Assembly: GCA_958430865.1 (NCBI GenBank)
Contig: CAUDNR010003879.1
Coordinates: forward strand, 14,072 to 54,899
From: Entrophospora sp. SA101
Taxonomy: Eukaryota > Glomeromycota > Glomeromycetes > Entrophosporales > Entrophosporaceae
Direction: 5' to 3'
DNA: 40,828 nucleotides
Part shown: positions 21,255 through 33,844 of the stretch, piece after piece
How positions within the stretch are numbered: the first letter of the stretch is position 1
Layout of the letters: each line of letters begins with the position of its first letter
Notes under the pieces: generated by a model
The model's input: the letters and a program-made list of their open reading frames with translations, nothing else
The model's database searches: none
Told to the model about the DNA's origin: nothing
Translations under genes and position numbers: made by a program

Positions 21255-22320
21255 TTTAGAACTATTCGAAATTAAAACCATTCTAAACTGGTTTAGAAAA
21301 TGAGCCCGAATTCCTAAACTGTTCGAAACCCTAAACTGGTTTCGAAACCCCTAAACTGTTTTCAAAACTCCTAAAAATTCCAACCAAACAAATAATTTTA
21401 ATAAAACAAAAACCATTCATACCCAATGTCAAGTTGTTAGCCTTTTCTAAAATATTATTAATTTTTTGTATCCAAACGAACAGCTTCATCTGATAATAAT
21501 TTAGTATTAAGACAATCTCATAAAGGAGGTTTATAATTTGATCTGAAATTTTTTAACATGTTAATGAAAAAAGAGGTTTCAATTATTCTAAAGGGGATAC
21601 CACAAACCACAAAAGCTTTTAAAATTGAACAATATATAATTCCTGCACATTCTTTTGATAATATCTCATCTTTATCCCGAAAATTAGCAAGTGATTGTGT
21701 ATTTACTTTATATGCTGTATTTCCTAAAGATTCACTTACACCATCTCTTTCTGCAACAATATACATATATCTTTTTTGATCTCTCCTTTAATGTATTCAT
21801 ATTCATGTGCCAAATGGACTTGCAGTTTATTAACAACTCCATTACTCCATTCACAATTACATGCTTTGCATTTGGCTCCAAAATGTCCTGGATGTTTTGA
21901 AGGATAGCATTCAAAATGTTTCTGACTGCATTTTTTGGTCGTCCACCAAGTTTTTTTGAATTTGATGAACTATTTATATCAACATCAGTATTGTTTGACA
22001 TTATTATGATTAAAAAAATTTATATATTTTTAAGAAAGAGGAAAACTTATATTAGAACAAATAAGAAAATTATAATACATTTTAAAATTAAACCAATGAT
22101 TTAATAATTAATTAATTGTCAGGACAATAATATCAAAAAAAAATGAACTTTGATAAAAACTTTGGTCACTTGAAGAGAAAATAGAGAAAATGAATGATTT
22201 CGGTAATCATGGTTACACACCATATGTCATAAAATCAGTTTAGGAGTTTCTGGTTAGTTTCGAAAATAGTTTAGGGCTTCTAAACTAGTTTAGAAAAGAG
22301 GTTAGAGTTTAGAAAGGCAA
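21255..22320 (-). mobile_element. Short hAT-derived element with inverted subterminal repeats
   Basis: At the left (21255-21375) and, inverted, at the right (22230-22320) there are clusters of CTAAACTGGTTTCGAAACC-like units. Between them is only the N-terminal part of a hAT transposase gene on the minus strand. The structure suggests a non-autonomous derivative that kept the DNA-binding part and lost the catalytic domain. Exact ends and target duplication could not be fixed by eye. Confidence 0.5.
21465..22001 (-). pseudogene. hAT transposase N-terminus with BED zinc finger, frameshifted
   Basis: An ATG at 22001 opens a frame reading SNSKKLGGRPKN. After a frame change at about 21922 a BED finger follows (HPGHFGAKCKACNCEWSNG, then VHLAHE), giving the Cys-x2-Cys ... 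His-x2-His pattern. A second shift near 21745 leads to the conserved hAT segment AFVVCGIPFRIIETSFFI and NYKPP, then TGA at 21518. BED fingers bind the transposon ends. The gene stops before the RNase-H-like catalytic domain. Two frameshifts and a stop make it non-functional as read. Confidence 0.75.
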
Positions 22321-23094
22321 CTCTAGTAAAAACATTATTTAACAAAAATAAAAATTAGATTCTTATAAATTAATCTAAATGATATTTTTTAAGATAGTTG
22401 GTGATTCTGATTGAAACAAGTTCTAGAAGAAAGGAATTGATTTGATGCAAGCCACATTAATGTAACATTACCAAAAAGGCAAAGATCAAGGGTGTTATAT
22501 GTGTTGAGTTCAATGTAGTTATTATTGTGAACCCAAGGTGAAGGTGAACAGATCTCATTGTTCATCATGGCATTAATTTTCTGCAGTTAAGTCTTATATG
22601 CATTGTTTGAAAAATTCAATGTTTCTTTTTATCTTCCCTCCCAATGATCTTTCCACATTTTCAAGGATGAGTGTATGATCTTTCCACCAATGTTATGGGT
22701 AACAACACCAGTAGGGGCTAGGGATGTTACTCATGAGTACTCGTACTCATTGAGTGATCTGCATGAGTATCCGGATACTCATGTACAATCCACATATAAT
22801 TTCTAATGCATTTTTCTGATGAATTGTTGCAGTATTTAGTGTTAATATTAACATTAACATTAACATTTCTTTGTGTAATATACTGACTGGACTATATTTT
22901 AATTTTTGAAAGCAAAGTTCTTTTATTGATTTGTATATAAAATAATTTGTAATTAAAAGTTCACATTGCATTCTATAAACTTGTTTCTATATAACAAATC
23001 TTTGCATAAAAAATTATAAATTTTTTATATTTAATTAAATAACTGCAGTAAAACATACGAATTCAAATAAATCATAAATTACATAAAATAATAG
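22321..23094. other. No gene; hAT-like terminus and short repeats
   Basis: The only notable features are a TAGGGATGTTACTCATGAGT terminus-like sequence at about 22720 (separate entry) and a TTAACATTAACATT run at 22848-22868. Confidence 0.4.
22720..22785. repeat. hAT-terminus-like sequence with ACTCATGAGT palindromes
   Basis: The sequence starts TAGGGATGTTACTC, the form of many hAT terminal repeats, and contains repeated ACTCATGAGT and GAGTATCCGGATACTC palindromes. I did not find a matching inverted end nearby, so it is probably a solo end. Confidence 0.4.
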
Positions 23095-25230
23095 GTATCT
23101 ATGGTGTTTTTTTTATTTAATGACAACCATTTTTCCATTGGTGTAAAATTTCATTCTGTATCATTACATGAAAGTTTGTATTGGTGTAATATATTTTGAT
23201 TTTCTTTAAGTATCAACTATAAAATAATAAAAATGTGATAAATATTCTGCACACATACAATTTAAACAAAATTACTCAAGCAATAAAAGAAATAAATTTA
23301 CCTTCATGATGAATAATAACTTAATTATTTTAATGTTATTCAAAAAATTAGAATATTCAAATGGATAATTTACACAAAAAATTTTTTCTGCTACAAATAT
23401 ATTTTTTCCTGCCAAATTTACCCTATATAATTCTCCATCTTGTTCTATAAATATGTATTTTTGAATAAAGTATATTTTTTAATTAAAATTTGAATATAGC
23501 ATAGCAAATTTTAACTAAAAATATAATTAAAATCAATAAACTTACTATAAACAATATAAGCTAGTGTATAATATTTGCTTGGTAATTTTTACATCTCCTT
23601 TTCCTCACCAGAAAAGTTTACATAACATCAGGAAATTTTCCCGTCGCAATATTACACCCATAAATTTTGATATGTAAAGTTGTAATATTTGCATAAAAAT
23701 TATGCAATATTTACACTCGATGTAATAATTGCATAATTTTTGTATGCTTATTTGCATAATATTACAGGCCTGCTGTAAACTTACATAAATAGTGTAATAA
23801 TTATGTAAATCTGCATCAGAAAAATTTCCTGATGAATGAGTCCACACAATTATGAAAATTTTTATAAAGATCACCATTATATTTGTTTTTATCATTCTTA
23901 AATGGTGGTCCTACATTTTCAAATAATAAGACTCATTTGATCTGTCACAATAGTTCAAGAGAATACCATCTGCCTTTCTTGCATAAGAAGTAGTACCATA
24001 AGTCAGTTCATGTCGCCATTTTGAAGATTGAACATCATTTTCATTCCTATTCAATTATATTAGATTAATACAAACAATATAAATATTTATGATATTTATT
24101 ATAATATTTTAATTTTTTCATTTGACATACCACATCAAAGTAAAAGTTTTTAGAAAATATAATTTCAAAAGTTCAAAATCTTGTTGATGTGTAAGTGTTT
24201 TCATCCATGTCCCTATCTAATTGTTCACCATAACCATTTCAGAGTTGCAACAATTTAATTGTTAAGACCTGCTTAATAAACCTAGATTCTTCTATATTAA
24301 AACCTTCAAAATTTCCTATATTTTCAAATTTTGATATTGTCTTGTGTAGATTTTGCTTAAAAAAAAAAGAAATTAAATGAATAAGAATTAATCAATAAAA
24401 TCAAACAAAAGCATCAATAATGATTAGTTCATTTACTGAAATGTTTTCTTGAAACCATTTTTTTATGCTATCGACATTTATTTTGGGTATCTTGTTTGAA
24501 CTTGCAATTTTTTTTATCGCTGATATTAAAAATATTTGCTTCAGCAAGTCTATTTCAAATCAAAAAATTTTTTTTAACATAAAAAAGATTGAATTGATTG
24601 AATTGCAATTTTCATTATATAAAGAGACCTTGCATTAAATTCCTGATCTGTCAAATTTTCAGTGTTGGATTCTTTATGTTTTTTTGAAAGTCGTGGAAAT
24701 TGTGGTAACTAAAATAAAATTTCTAAAGTTAACTACATGTTGGCTAAATAAAAAAAAAAAAAATAAAACTTTAAATTTTATTTTTACCAGAGGCAAAGAT
24801 TCTCTGTACATAACTTTGTGTGCTGCAGCAAGATTACCAACAGAAATTGTATTGGTAGCAGAGGGGATATATTTTAGAATTTCATTTTCATCATATTCAT
24901 CATCAATATATTCTATTTAATGTAAAATTATATAAAACATCCAAATTAATTGATATAAAATGGTCTAAAATCTATATATAACATACCAAACCTTTTTTTA
25001 GTCATTATTCTTGATGTTGTTGATAATAGTTTTATTATTTGTTCTTCTTCTTGTTCTTCATATCTAAGTGATATACCAAAAAGCAAAACTTTAATTAAAT
25101 AATCAAGATATTATATACAACTAGAGTAACAACAAGTGGCGGGTGATAACCACCACCACCATCCTTATTCTTAAAACACTTTATCCTTTTACTTCTACAG
25201 CATCTTTTTCTTGCCTTCTTTTTCTTTTGT
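23095..25230 (-). pseudogene. Broken multi-exon gene, Mucoromycota-type hypothetical protein
   Basis: The minus strand carries at least eight exon-like blocks with GT-AG borders: 24992-25063 (EEQEEEQIIKLLSTTSRIMT), 24788-24912 (YDENEILKYIPSATNTISVG), 24629-24708, about 24400-24560 (KKIASSNKIPKINVDSIKKW), about 24196-24360 (KTISKFENIGNFEGF), about 23835-24050 (RHELTYGTTSYARKADGILL, ENVGPPFKNDKN), about 23310-23480 (FIEQDGELYRVNLAGKNIF) and about 23100-23215. A basic Lys/Arg-rich block at 25140-25230 may be its N-terminus. The phrase RKADGIL with a following GPPF resembles a widespread uncharacterised Mucoromycota/Glomeromycotina family (from memory, unverified). In-frame stops (TGA near 24245 and 23145), frame changes and a MITE in the sixth block disable it. 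Confidence 0.55.
23626..23834. mobile_element. MITE with CATCAGGAAATTTT terminal repeats
   Basis: A 209-bp element starts CATCAGGAAATTTTCC and ends with the inverted AAATTTCCTGATG. Its body is made of alternating TGTAATATT / TGCATAATT motifs and has no coding capacity. It sits inside an exon-like block of the minus-strand broken gene: protein-like reading (YKNFHNCVDSFIRK) runs up to its right end and resumes to its left. Confidence 0.7.
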
Positions 25231-25305
25231 TTTGATTATACAATTTTTTTTTTTAATAAAAATATTTTTAAAAAAGAAGTTTGTTATTTGATCAACACGG
25301 GAGGC

Positions 25306-25375
25306 ATTCACTTTACCGACAATCACTTTACCGACGTATTATTTTACCGACAATCATTTTACCGAAAGTTCATTT
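25306..25375. repeat. TTTACCGA(C) tandem array at the assembly gap
   Basis: Four to five imperfect 15-16 bp units of the form AATCA(C/T)TTTACCGAC run directly into the run of N. The array is probably longer in the genome and collapsed in assembly. Confidence 0.85.
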
Positions 25376-25385
25376 NNNNNNNNNN
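25376..25385. other. Assembly gap (10 N)
   Basis: Ten undetermined bases join two contigs. All conclusions about the order and orientation of the left and right halves depend on this join. Confidence 0.99.
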
Positions 25386-26409
25386 ATTCAATAAAAATTT
25401 ATTAATTATAATTTGTTGTGCTGATTATAATAAAAAAACATATGTTAAATTAAAAATAGCAAACATACAGTATATTTTACATAATTGTTCATTTTCTTTA
25501 ATAGTTATCCTAGCGAGTTTAACTATTGCAGAAGAAATGTTATTGTTAACCATTTGGGTCATGTGAGTTTATAGTGTTGTGACACTAAAAATAGCGTGTC
25601 ATTAATTTGAGATGATCAACAAGGGGAAATTTTTTTAAAAAATAAAAAAAATAAATCAGCGGTAATGTGATAGTGAGCTGACCCACATCGGCCACATAAA
25701 TTTGTTCCACATACAAAAAATTTTCACATATATCAGTCACAGGACATGGACATCTTCAGAAATTAAAAAACTGATCTGCCCTCATAAATTTGTTGATCAA
25801 ATTTTATTTAATCTTAGGATTTGATTATGATTTACAAATCAAATTTTAAATTTTTGTAAAAAAAAAAATCAGCATGTTTTTTTGTAATCCCACCTCATAT
25901 TTAAATACTTGTAAATCTAAAATTTCAAATTTCAAATAAATTTATATTGTGAGATAGTAAAATAAGGACTGATAGAGAGGTCCCCACTTTGCTGATCCAA
26001 CCAAACCAAATTACTATGTGAGTCACGGGATACCCATTACATCATTTCTATTTTTAATATTATATTTTGTGAAACTATTGCACCACATATTGCACAGTAT
26101 CACATGAACAATTATTTCTATTCATATTTCTATATTTATATTTCAACAAAACTTATTCAGCTGGTGCAAATATTTACTTTGAATTATTAATTATCATTTT
26201 GTAATGTTCAGTTGACCCATATATTTATTTAGCATTAATAAGCATATTTTATTGGACAAAATAGAGTAAAAGTCATGTTATTTGTAATACCTCAAGAGAT
26301 ATAAAAAGACTTGGTTTTAGACCAGCATAGTGGAAATTCTATTTATATCACAATTTGATGATCACTGTGATAAATTTAGTTTATATTATGCAACAATAAA
26401 TTCTCAATT
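25386..26409. other. No gene recognised
   Basis: AT-rich sequence. Frames are short and without domain-like content. No terminal repeats other than the transposon end that starts at 26410. Confidence 0.45.
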
Positions 26410-29400
26410 CAGTCAGGGAGATTTCCAAATATGGAAATCGATTCTAGAGCCTTTTGCCGATCATCTCATATATGATACAAACGAGTTTAGAAAACGCTTC
26501 CTTTTGTATTAGGTTACATGTTTCCCTATATGAACCCTAAAAATAAATATTGAAATACATTCTTTTGAATATATACTTTAATAATCCGCTCTCATCCCCA
26601 AAGCCTTATATAACAGCATAAAGAATTGTCTAGACTCAAAACTTACTTGAAATTAACGTGAAAATTCAAAATTTTTTTTTAAATCTTTTAAATTTATAAA
26701 TTTTAATCTTTAAAAATGCAAAACACCAGACCTGCCAATACCTTACAATGTTTATTTGATGGTCTTTGTATTAAATATCCAGAAAGCCAACTGGCAACAT
26801 GTAAAATTGGGATTCAAAAGTATAGGCATGCATCAGGATTAGCAGTAAGAGAACGTGTAAAATTATTTATTAAATATTTTCCTGAATTATCTTTATTATG
26901 CGATTCTTTAGAAAATTATTCAATTTGTGAAAAACATTACAATCAAATAATTGTTACTGATAATTTTCTTGAGAAATTAAAAAAAGCAGATGATTCTTCC
27001 GAAGAAACTTCTCAACGAAAAAAATTAAGGCATACTTTATCTATACCCGTGATAAATTCATCTTCTGAGGAAGAGCTTCACAAGTTCAGCAATCAAGCTA
27101 CTTTACCTAATGCTGAGATCACAAGGCTTACAATAGAGTTATCAAAAACACATGAGAAGTTATTGAAAACACAAGATGAATTAAAAAAATCAGAATCACA
27201 GAGGTTATATTATGTTGGAAATATCAAGGAAAATGAACAAATAATCAACAGACTAGAAGAAGAGAATAATAAATTAAAAGTAGAAAATGAAAAATTAAAA
27301 AAAGAATTAATTACACCATTCGATGATCAGGAATCAAGAATTAATTTTATTACAATAATTGCCCAGAAGGAACGTAATAATTTATATAATGATATCATTA
27401 ATTTAATTAATGATCAGGATCGATTTAGTTTAGATAACCTTTTAAAATATTCTACTTCTGAATGGCTTGCTAAACAAAACCCAGTAGTTGTAAAATTTAT
27501 AGAAACACTTACAGCACATGGAAATGAAGATAGCCATGAAGGAGAAAAAATTTTTAAATGTGCAGTGGCAGTTGATGCTATTTATGGTGCAAGGCATCGT
27601 AAATATGTTTCTGCTATCAATTTAGCTGCATCAGCAATCAAGTACTCAATAGCTAAATCAAAAACTATTATTGATTTAGATAATCACTTCTTGAGTTCTG
27701 GTAGTTACAAAAAATTTATCCAATGGCAGGAAGATTTAGCTGGTGAATCTACACCACTTCCAAAAGGCTTATTATTTTTGGCCTTTGATAATGAACAAAA
27801 AGGGATTAAAAATTACTTAGATCGCAATTATAACACAGTAACTTTTCATACAGTTACTAGTTTTCTTTCATTTAATTTTGATGCTACAGATCAAACACAG
27901 ATAATCGAAGAACCTTGGTTATATCAAAATTTAAATTTATCGCAAATTCAAGAACTTTTTGACATTACACCTGAGATGCAGAAATTACTTGACAAACAAC
28001 TTTATAATTATCTTTCTATAATTTTAACTGAAGCATGCGCAGAAAAAGATAATAGTATAAATATTATTGATGATTTAGCATCTAAGCATAGCACAATAAT
28101 AGGTAAACAAAAAAGGTGTAATAAATGTGGTAAAGTAGAGATAGAAAATTTACGACGTAAATGCCCTGATTGTAATGAAAAATTGGCCAATATTGCTCAA
28201 ATTCAACAAGAAGAATCAATCCTTGATACAAATATTACCCAACCTTTACATTTCAAATATTACCAAAGTTCTACCAACACCTCTGATGATCCTATAAACC
28301 CAATCAGTATAACACATAGGTTATTACCTCAAGATGGTGTTAAAGTGCCTGATATTTTTCTTCCAGATCCTTTACCATTAAATCCTAATTCTATTGAAAA
28401 TGTTCGTAAAGTGTTAGATCATATTCAAGAGATTAGTGGAATTAACAAAGGTGAACGAAAATGGATTCCAGTAATTTGTGACGGAGTACCATATAATTAT
28501 GCACAAAAGATTAAGAAATATTACCCAAGAATTCTCATGATTCCAGGACAACTTCACGAAGAAATGAATATGTTAAAAGCTTTTGTGGAGTTAAATGGGT
28601 ATTTTTAAAATTATTTTCAAAATTATATATTTTCAAAATTATATATTTATTTTATTTTTAAAATTATATATTTATTTTATTTATTCATGTTTTCTGAATT
28701 TAGGAATGTTGATATAAAAACTTTTGCTCAATGTCAAGGATATCGTAAAGAGAGTCAATTGGGTTACTTTAAAAAATGTTCCGACCATCACAAAGCATGG
28801 GATTCAATTTGCAATATATACCGTCATGCCATGTCAATGGAATTGGTATGGCCATATGTTACTACAGTTTCTGATGCTTCTGTTGAAGGATATCTTGATT
28901 GGGCTAAGAATCAAAACGATGAACTATATAAATTAAAATTTGAACAGGTAAATTATTAGTAATTGAAGAATATAAAATAAAATAAATACTAATAAATATA
29001 TCAATTTTTAAGATCTTTTGGTATCTACAAGCTATAGTCAATTACCGCACCAGTATAAGATATAACCAACCTCTACTTAAAGCAGCGGCACGAAGGATTT
29101 TTGCTCCAATTTGGTCAGCAAGAAGACATCCTATTTATCAATCAATTGAAGTTGCTGACGAAGAGCAACTATTACGTCTTCATCCTGAAGTTCGTCAGAT
29201 CATTGAACAAAATTCTATTGTGTCTAGGTCTGGATGGATATCTCAACACCAGGGCTTAGATGCTATACTTGAAGAGGTAAACAAAACACTAAAAACACTT
29301 GTACCGCCTGTTCCAACACATAAACATTGGGTGATTGCTGCTAGAAATTCCATTAAATTTATGAAGGTTAGTAGTAAATTATTGCTATTACAGAGTAAAT

Positions 29401-30256
29401 TTTTTAATATGATTTTCGGGTAACAGCTTCGAAAAAAAATGTTCACCACAATCAGATATGGGGATCAAGAAAGTACAGGTCCTCGTTCACGTCCAGATTT
29501 TCAAAAGGAAGCACAACGTTTTTGCGTAGAATTAAGGAAGAAAGACTATTTAAATCCGATTAAAACTAAATTTATTTTTGAGAGTTTGGATGGGGGAAAT
29601 AGATTAAGTGAGGCAATGAAATCATTCACCTCCTTAGCTTGAGCTCGTAGAACAGATTATATCAAAGAAAAACTACTAGGCTCAACAAAATCATCTGGAA
29701 TTACTCACCTTGTTCCAGTTACTGTTGACAAAGAAGAAAAGCAAACAGCAGAAAGCTCAATGTCAAACAAGGAATTGATATTGATAATCCAATCATTGAT
29801 TGAGTCGTTGAATGAACAAATCGCCCACAGTTCAAAGGATTAGCAATGAAAAAGAAAGATGAATTATTGTTGATTTTGCAGCAAGTTAAAGACCTTCACA
29901 AAGAAATAGAAGAGATTATTTAACCACACATATTAAATACAATTCTCATTTTGTCAACCCAGAGACTTGATCTGCTTTCTCTTTCTCTCTTTCTCACTCG
30001 CTTTCTTTCTTTCTCTCTCTCTCTCTCTCTCTTAGAGAGAAATAAATTTTTATTTTGTTTTCATAAATCAAAAGGATACAAGTGTAATTATATTGTTTGG
30101 TCATTAATAAAAAAATGATAAATTTTTTTCTTTAAATCAAAATTATTCTATTGGCTGAAAAATCACATGATTCATTTCGTAGATAATCCATCAAATTTCT
30201 AGAACGTTGATCATTACAGTATTTAGAAATTCCATATTTGGAAATCTCCCTGACTG
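26410..30256 (+). mobile_element. DNA transposon copy B with 27-nt terminal inverted repeats
   Basis: The sequence starting CAGTCAGGGAGATTTCC at 26410-26436 recurs exactly inverted at 30230-30256, both facing inward around the transposase-like gene (26716-29923). The element is about 3.85 kb with 306 bp of leader and about 330 bp after the ancestral stop. Flanking bases do not form a target duplication (CTCAATT on the left, CATTACA on the right). That is expected if the right flank was inherited from copy A by recombination inside the element. The same terminal repeat is at 6470-6496 in copy A; its left partner is lost. Confidence 0.75.
26716..29642 (+). CDS. Transposase-like protein of copy B (premature stop), family not recognised
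   Basis: Four exons (26716-28598, 28704-28947, 29013-29366, 29427-29642) with GT-AG introns give 898 residues. Order of features: a basic N-terminal region with Cys/His (SICEKHYNQI, about 75-84), a coiled coil (about 133-197, EENNKLKVENEKLKKEL), a middle domain (LLFLAFDNEQKGIKNYLDR, about 352-370), a C-x2-C ... C-x2-C zinc ribbon (RCNKCGK / KCPDCNEK, about 467-490) and an RNase-H-like block with ICDGVPYN (about 587) and PGQLHEEMNM (about 613). Asp and Glu there are candidate catalytic residues. It ends at TGA 29640-29642 where copy A has CAA. Downstream sequence still codes in frame, then a 1-base deletion near 29815 (relative to copy A) breaks the last part, which ended at 29923. Copy A lacks this stop but has other lesions. 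Function as a transposase is inferred from the flanking terminal repeats. Confidence 0.65.
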
Positions 30257-30874
30257 CATTACATTGGTGACGACTAAATTTTGGACCCTGAAATTTTTGG
30301 TAGTACGAACGCTCACTATCAGATTACTATTATAATTACTATTTTTTTTTACAATACTTGGTGTGTTTATTGGTAACATTACTACTACAATTAAATTTTT
30401 TTTCGGAATATCTATCAATCTCATCCAAATTTTTATTAATATTAATGTTTGAGTTATCGCGTTTTCGTATTCTAAGCATTGCATTAAAAAGTAATCTCTG
30501 CTGTAATGAGTTAGCTCACCATTAATATTGAACATCTGATGAAAGAACACTTTCAAAGAATACTCCTTTTTTTACTTCCTCCCGTAAATTATTTATTTTT
30601 TTAGTATTAGTATGAGTTTGAGAACTAACAATATTTAGATCATATTTAAAGATGATATATATATAATTATATATTGATTGGATTTTGATGATGATATATC
30701 TAGGCTTAGAGGGTTACAAATATAATAATCATAATTGTCATATCTGATTGCATAAATTTTTTGAAGTGAATATGGAAAAAATAAATGAAAAAAAAAATTT
30801 ATTTATTATAAATAAACAAATAAAAGGAAAATTTTTCAAAAAAAAAAAAAAAAAAATTTTTTTTATTTTTTAAA

Positions 30875-31317
30875 ATGTCAACTTGCAAAAATTTAAGAAA
30901 ATTTAGGAAAACATTAGCGTAAGTATTGTCAGAGGGTATGGCTTTTTTTTAAATAGCTATTCTAGTTAAATTTAATAAATTTTATTTTTTTTATTAGTAC
31001 AAATAAAAATGTGAATGAGACTGCTGCTGCTGCTGCTGCTGCTGGTGATTATAATCATATTATTAGTGATTTTTTTATACTTTTGTATTTATTGAATATT
31101 AATTGTCTTAAAAATACTCAATTTAAAAGTTAAAACAATAAAAAATCAAGTTATATTCGCAGAGGATATCTTTAATTTATCTATTTTTAACATTGGACAC
31201 GAGCTCGGTAAAGGACAATATAGGCATGATTGTCTTCCAAGAGAAAAAACCAGTAAATATATAATTGCATTGAAGATGGGAAATGTTGAATTAAAATTAC
31301 AAGGAAATCTAAGGTAA
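30875..31317 (+). pseudogene. Aurora-type kinase N-lobe fragment, duplicate copy
   Basis: Same structure as the relic at 7115-7557: short first exon, polyalanine exon, then GKGQY and IALK motifs, ending before the catalytic loop. No difference was seen between copies. Confidence 0.6.
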
Positions 31318-31562
31318 TAGATGGATATACATACTAATTATATGCATATTGATTGATGTTCGCATAAAAATATATATATTAATGATATTATCTATCGTCC
31401 ATTCTAAAATTAGAGTTGGCAAAGATGATTTCATTTGACATTGTTGAATAAAGTTGTCAACTATGTTATTTCCAGATGTCCAAGTGTTGAAAAGACTCTG
31501 TAATTGTAAACTAATACACTTTCACAGAATCTATCAGAGTGTCTTGTCGATTTACACTTGGT

Positions 31563-31695
31563 ACATTCTTTTGGTTTTCCCAATTTATCTCTTTACATTT
31601 TTTTACGTTATGTAATTCAATATCATAGACATTCTTTTGGTTTTCCCAATTTATCTCTTTACATTTTTTTTACGTTATGTAATTCAATATCATAA
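31563..31695. repeat. 66-bp tandem duplication, duplicate copy
   Basis: Same two units, with the same extra T in the second, as at 7803-7935. Confidence 0.9.
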
Positions 31696-31899
31696 ATAAA
31701 CATTTCTTTACAAAATTGTTTTCAGTTTCAGAAAACACTTTATCAAAATCAACCAAAGCATTATTGTACATTTCATTATACAAATTCCTTGATTTCTGGC
31801 GATTGTGATTATAAAATGACATTTTGACTTTACTAAATTTATTTGGAAATAGATGATGTTTTTTCATGGCTCTACGAATTAGCAAAATTGTTGATTAAT

Positions 31900-33180
31900 C
31901 ATCCATCTTTCCCCTTTATAATTCATAGACGTATCAGACATTTTTATTTTGTCTTTGACTTTTTTTATTGGGATTCTGCAGATTCGAAATCTAAAAGCTC
32001 CAAGAAAATAATAATTATGAACACTATAATAATTAATACATAAAAATATGTTGTAGTACTAAAATACATTTAGGAATTTGAAGGGAATATATATATATCA
32101 TTGAACTATCTTTTTCTTCGAGCCAAGGTTGTTTGCAAGAATCAAGTTAATTTTAAACACCTATTCACTCGGAAGGAAGAGAAGATTGTTAGGATATAGT
32201 AGTTATACTTCAAAGAGTGGAGACTTTGTGACCTCAAGTGCGCCATCTACGGCTAACAAGAGCTGCAATATTCTTGGGGTTTAAAGAACCAGTTTATAAT
32301 TGGTACTTTTCCTATGGCGGATTAGAGTCGGCAGTATGTATCCTATGTATGTTACAAACAAAAATTGTATGTTGTTATTTAGTATTAATCTATCAAAAAA
32401 TAATAGCATCAATGTGTTGGATCCTATTCTCATCAGAGTGAAGTTATACCACAAATAATGTTTTCACAAGCATTATTCGTTATACAAAATAAGAGAATTA
32501 ATGAAAAATCAACAATCACAAATGCGGCTTTAACAATAATAGTAAAGGAAAAAGAAAAATGTCTGGTCAAAATATTTTTTCTGCTGGAACAAGAATTAAA
32601 ACCGTAAAAAATTTAATTCAAAATATTATTATAATTTAGTTTTAAGAAATAAAATAAACAGAATGAAAGATGAAAAGATAGAATAAAAAGACATATAATC
32701 CATATAAATGAATCAGTGGAAATTAAATTAATCGTCTCCAAGTTCATCAACCTCATCAATTCTTTCGATAGCGGATGGCGTGTAACAAAAAGGTTTGTTA
32801 CAAGCTTGGATTACTCTTTTTCCTTTACAATTTGTAGATGTATCAGGCTTTTTCTTTTCTTTTCTTTGACTATTTTAGAGCTCACTTATTGTGATTCTGT
32901 AGATTCGAGGTCTAAAGGCTTAAAAATAGCTTTTAAAATATTTATTTGTAGTATTTCATAAAAAATCTACAAAACATTTGTTTTACTGTGTGATAATATT
33001 GAAAAGTCATGCCTTTTATAATTATGAACAGTATAATAATTAAAGGGAAGGGGAATGGAACTATCTTTTTCTTCAAGCTAGGGTTGTTTGCAGGAATCAA
33101 GTCACCAAGGAAGGGAGAAATCGTCAGTGGGTTTTTTATGGTAGTAGTTATATATCAAAGAGTAGGACTTTGATATTTTG
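31900..33180. repeat. Old direct duplication, duplicate copy
   Basis: The paired, diverged arms described at 8140-9420 recur here unchanged. The coding-like AIERIDEVDELGDD end (minus strand) is at 32728-32850. Confidence 0.7.
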
Positions 33181-33844
33181 GAGTGGATTCATGTTACCAA
33201 GTGAAAAGGCTTGTAAACTGAAAATAAATAAAAAACTTAGTTATTTTTTATCTTTACTCCCGACAATCTAAAAACAAGAACCTAGTCATTACGACTTTCA
33301 AAACTATGACTATTCTTGATGATACTATTAAACAAACGTTAGAAAAATTAGAACACTCCAAGCCAAAAAAGGAAAAAAAGACTAAAATAATAATTATATA
33401 TGTCGGTGAGTGGAGAGGAAGAAGCAACTGTTCGGGATATCCAAGTTAACTTACAAGCAGCTAAAGCCATTATTTTTTTCAATTTTCAGTATGTTAAAAA
33501 TGAAGATATTTTTGCTTTTTGAGCCAGTAAAAGGAAATCACTATTAAAATACAAGGAATACACACAGAATCGTTGTATTGCCATGTTTTCAAACCAGTAA
33601 ACCATTATCTCCTTGTGAGCCAGCTCACACAGAGCTTTATGTTTGAACGTCAGGTTCTAGTAGTGATAATAACATTATATTAGAAAATCAACTTTTATAT
33701 TTGCTTGAAAATTAACAGGAATTGGATTTATAATATCTGCAGAATGTCTAGCTCATACTTTGGATATTCTATTCTGAAAAATATGCAGAGACCTTTTACA
33801 AGTTGTTGTAATGTAATTTTTATTTTAACAAATTAGTCATTAAT

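Noticed and set aside
23605..23895. 96-codon minus-strand frame
   Set aside because: Mostly the body of the MITE, whose TGTAATATT-type repeats happen to lack stops.
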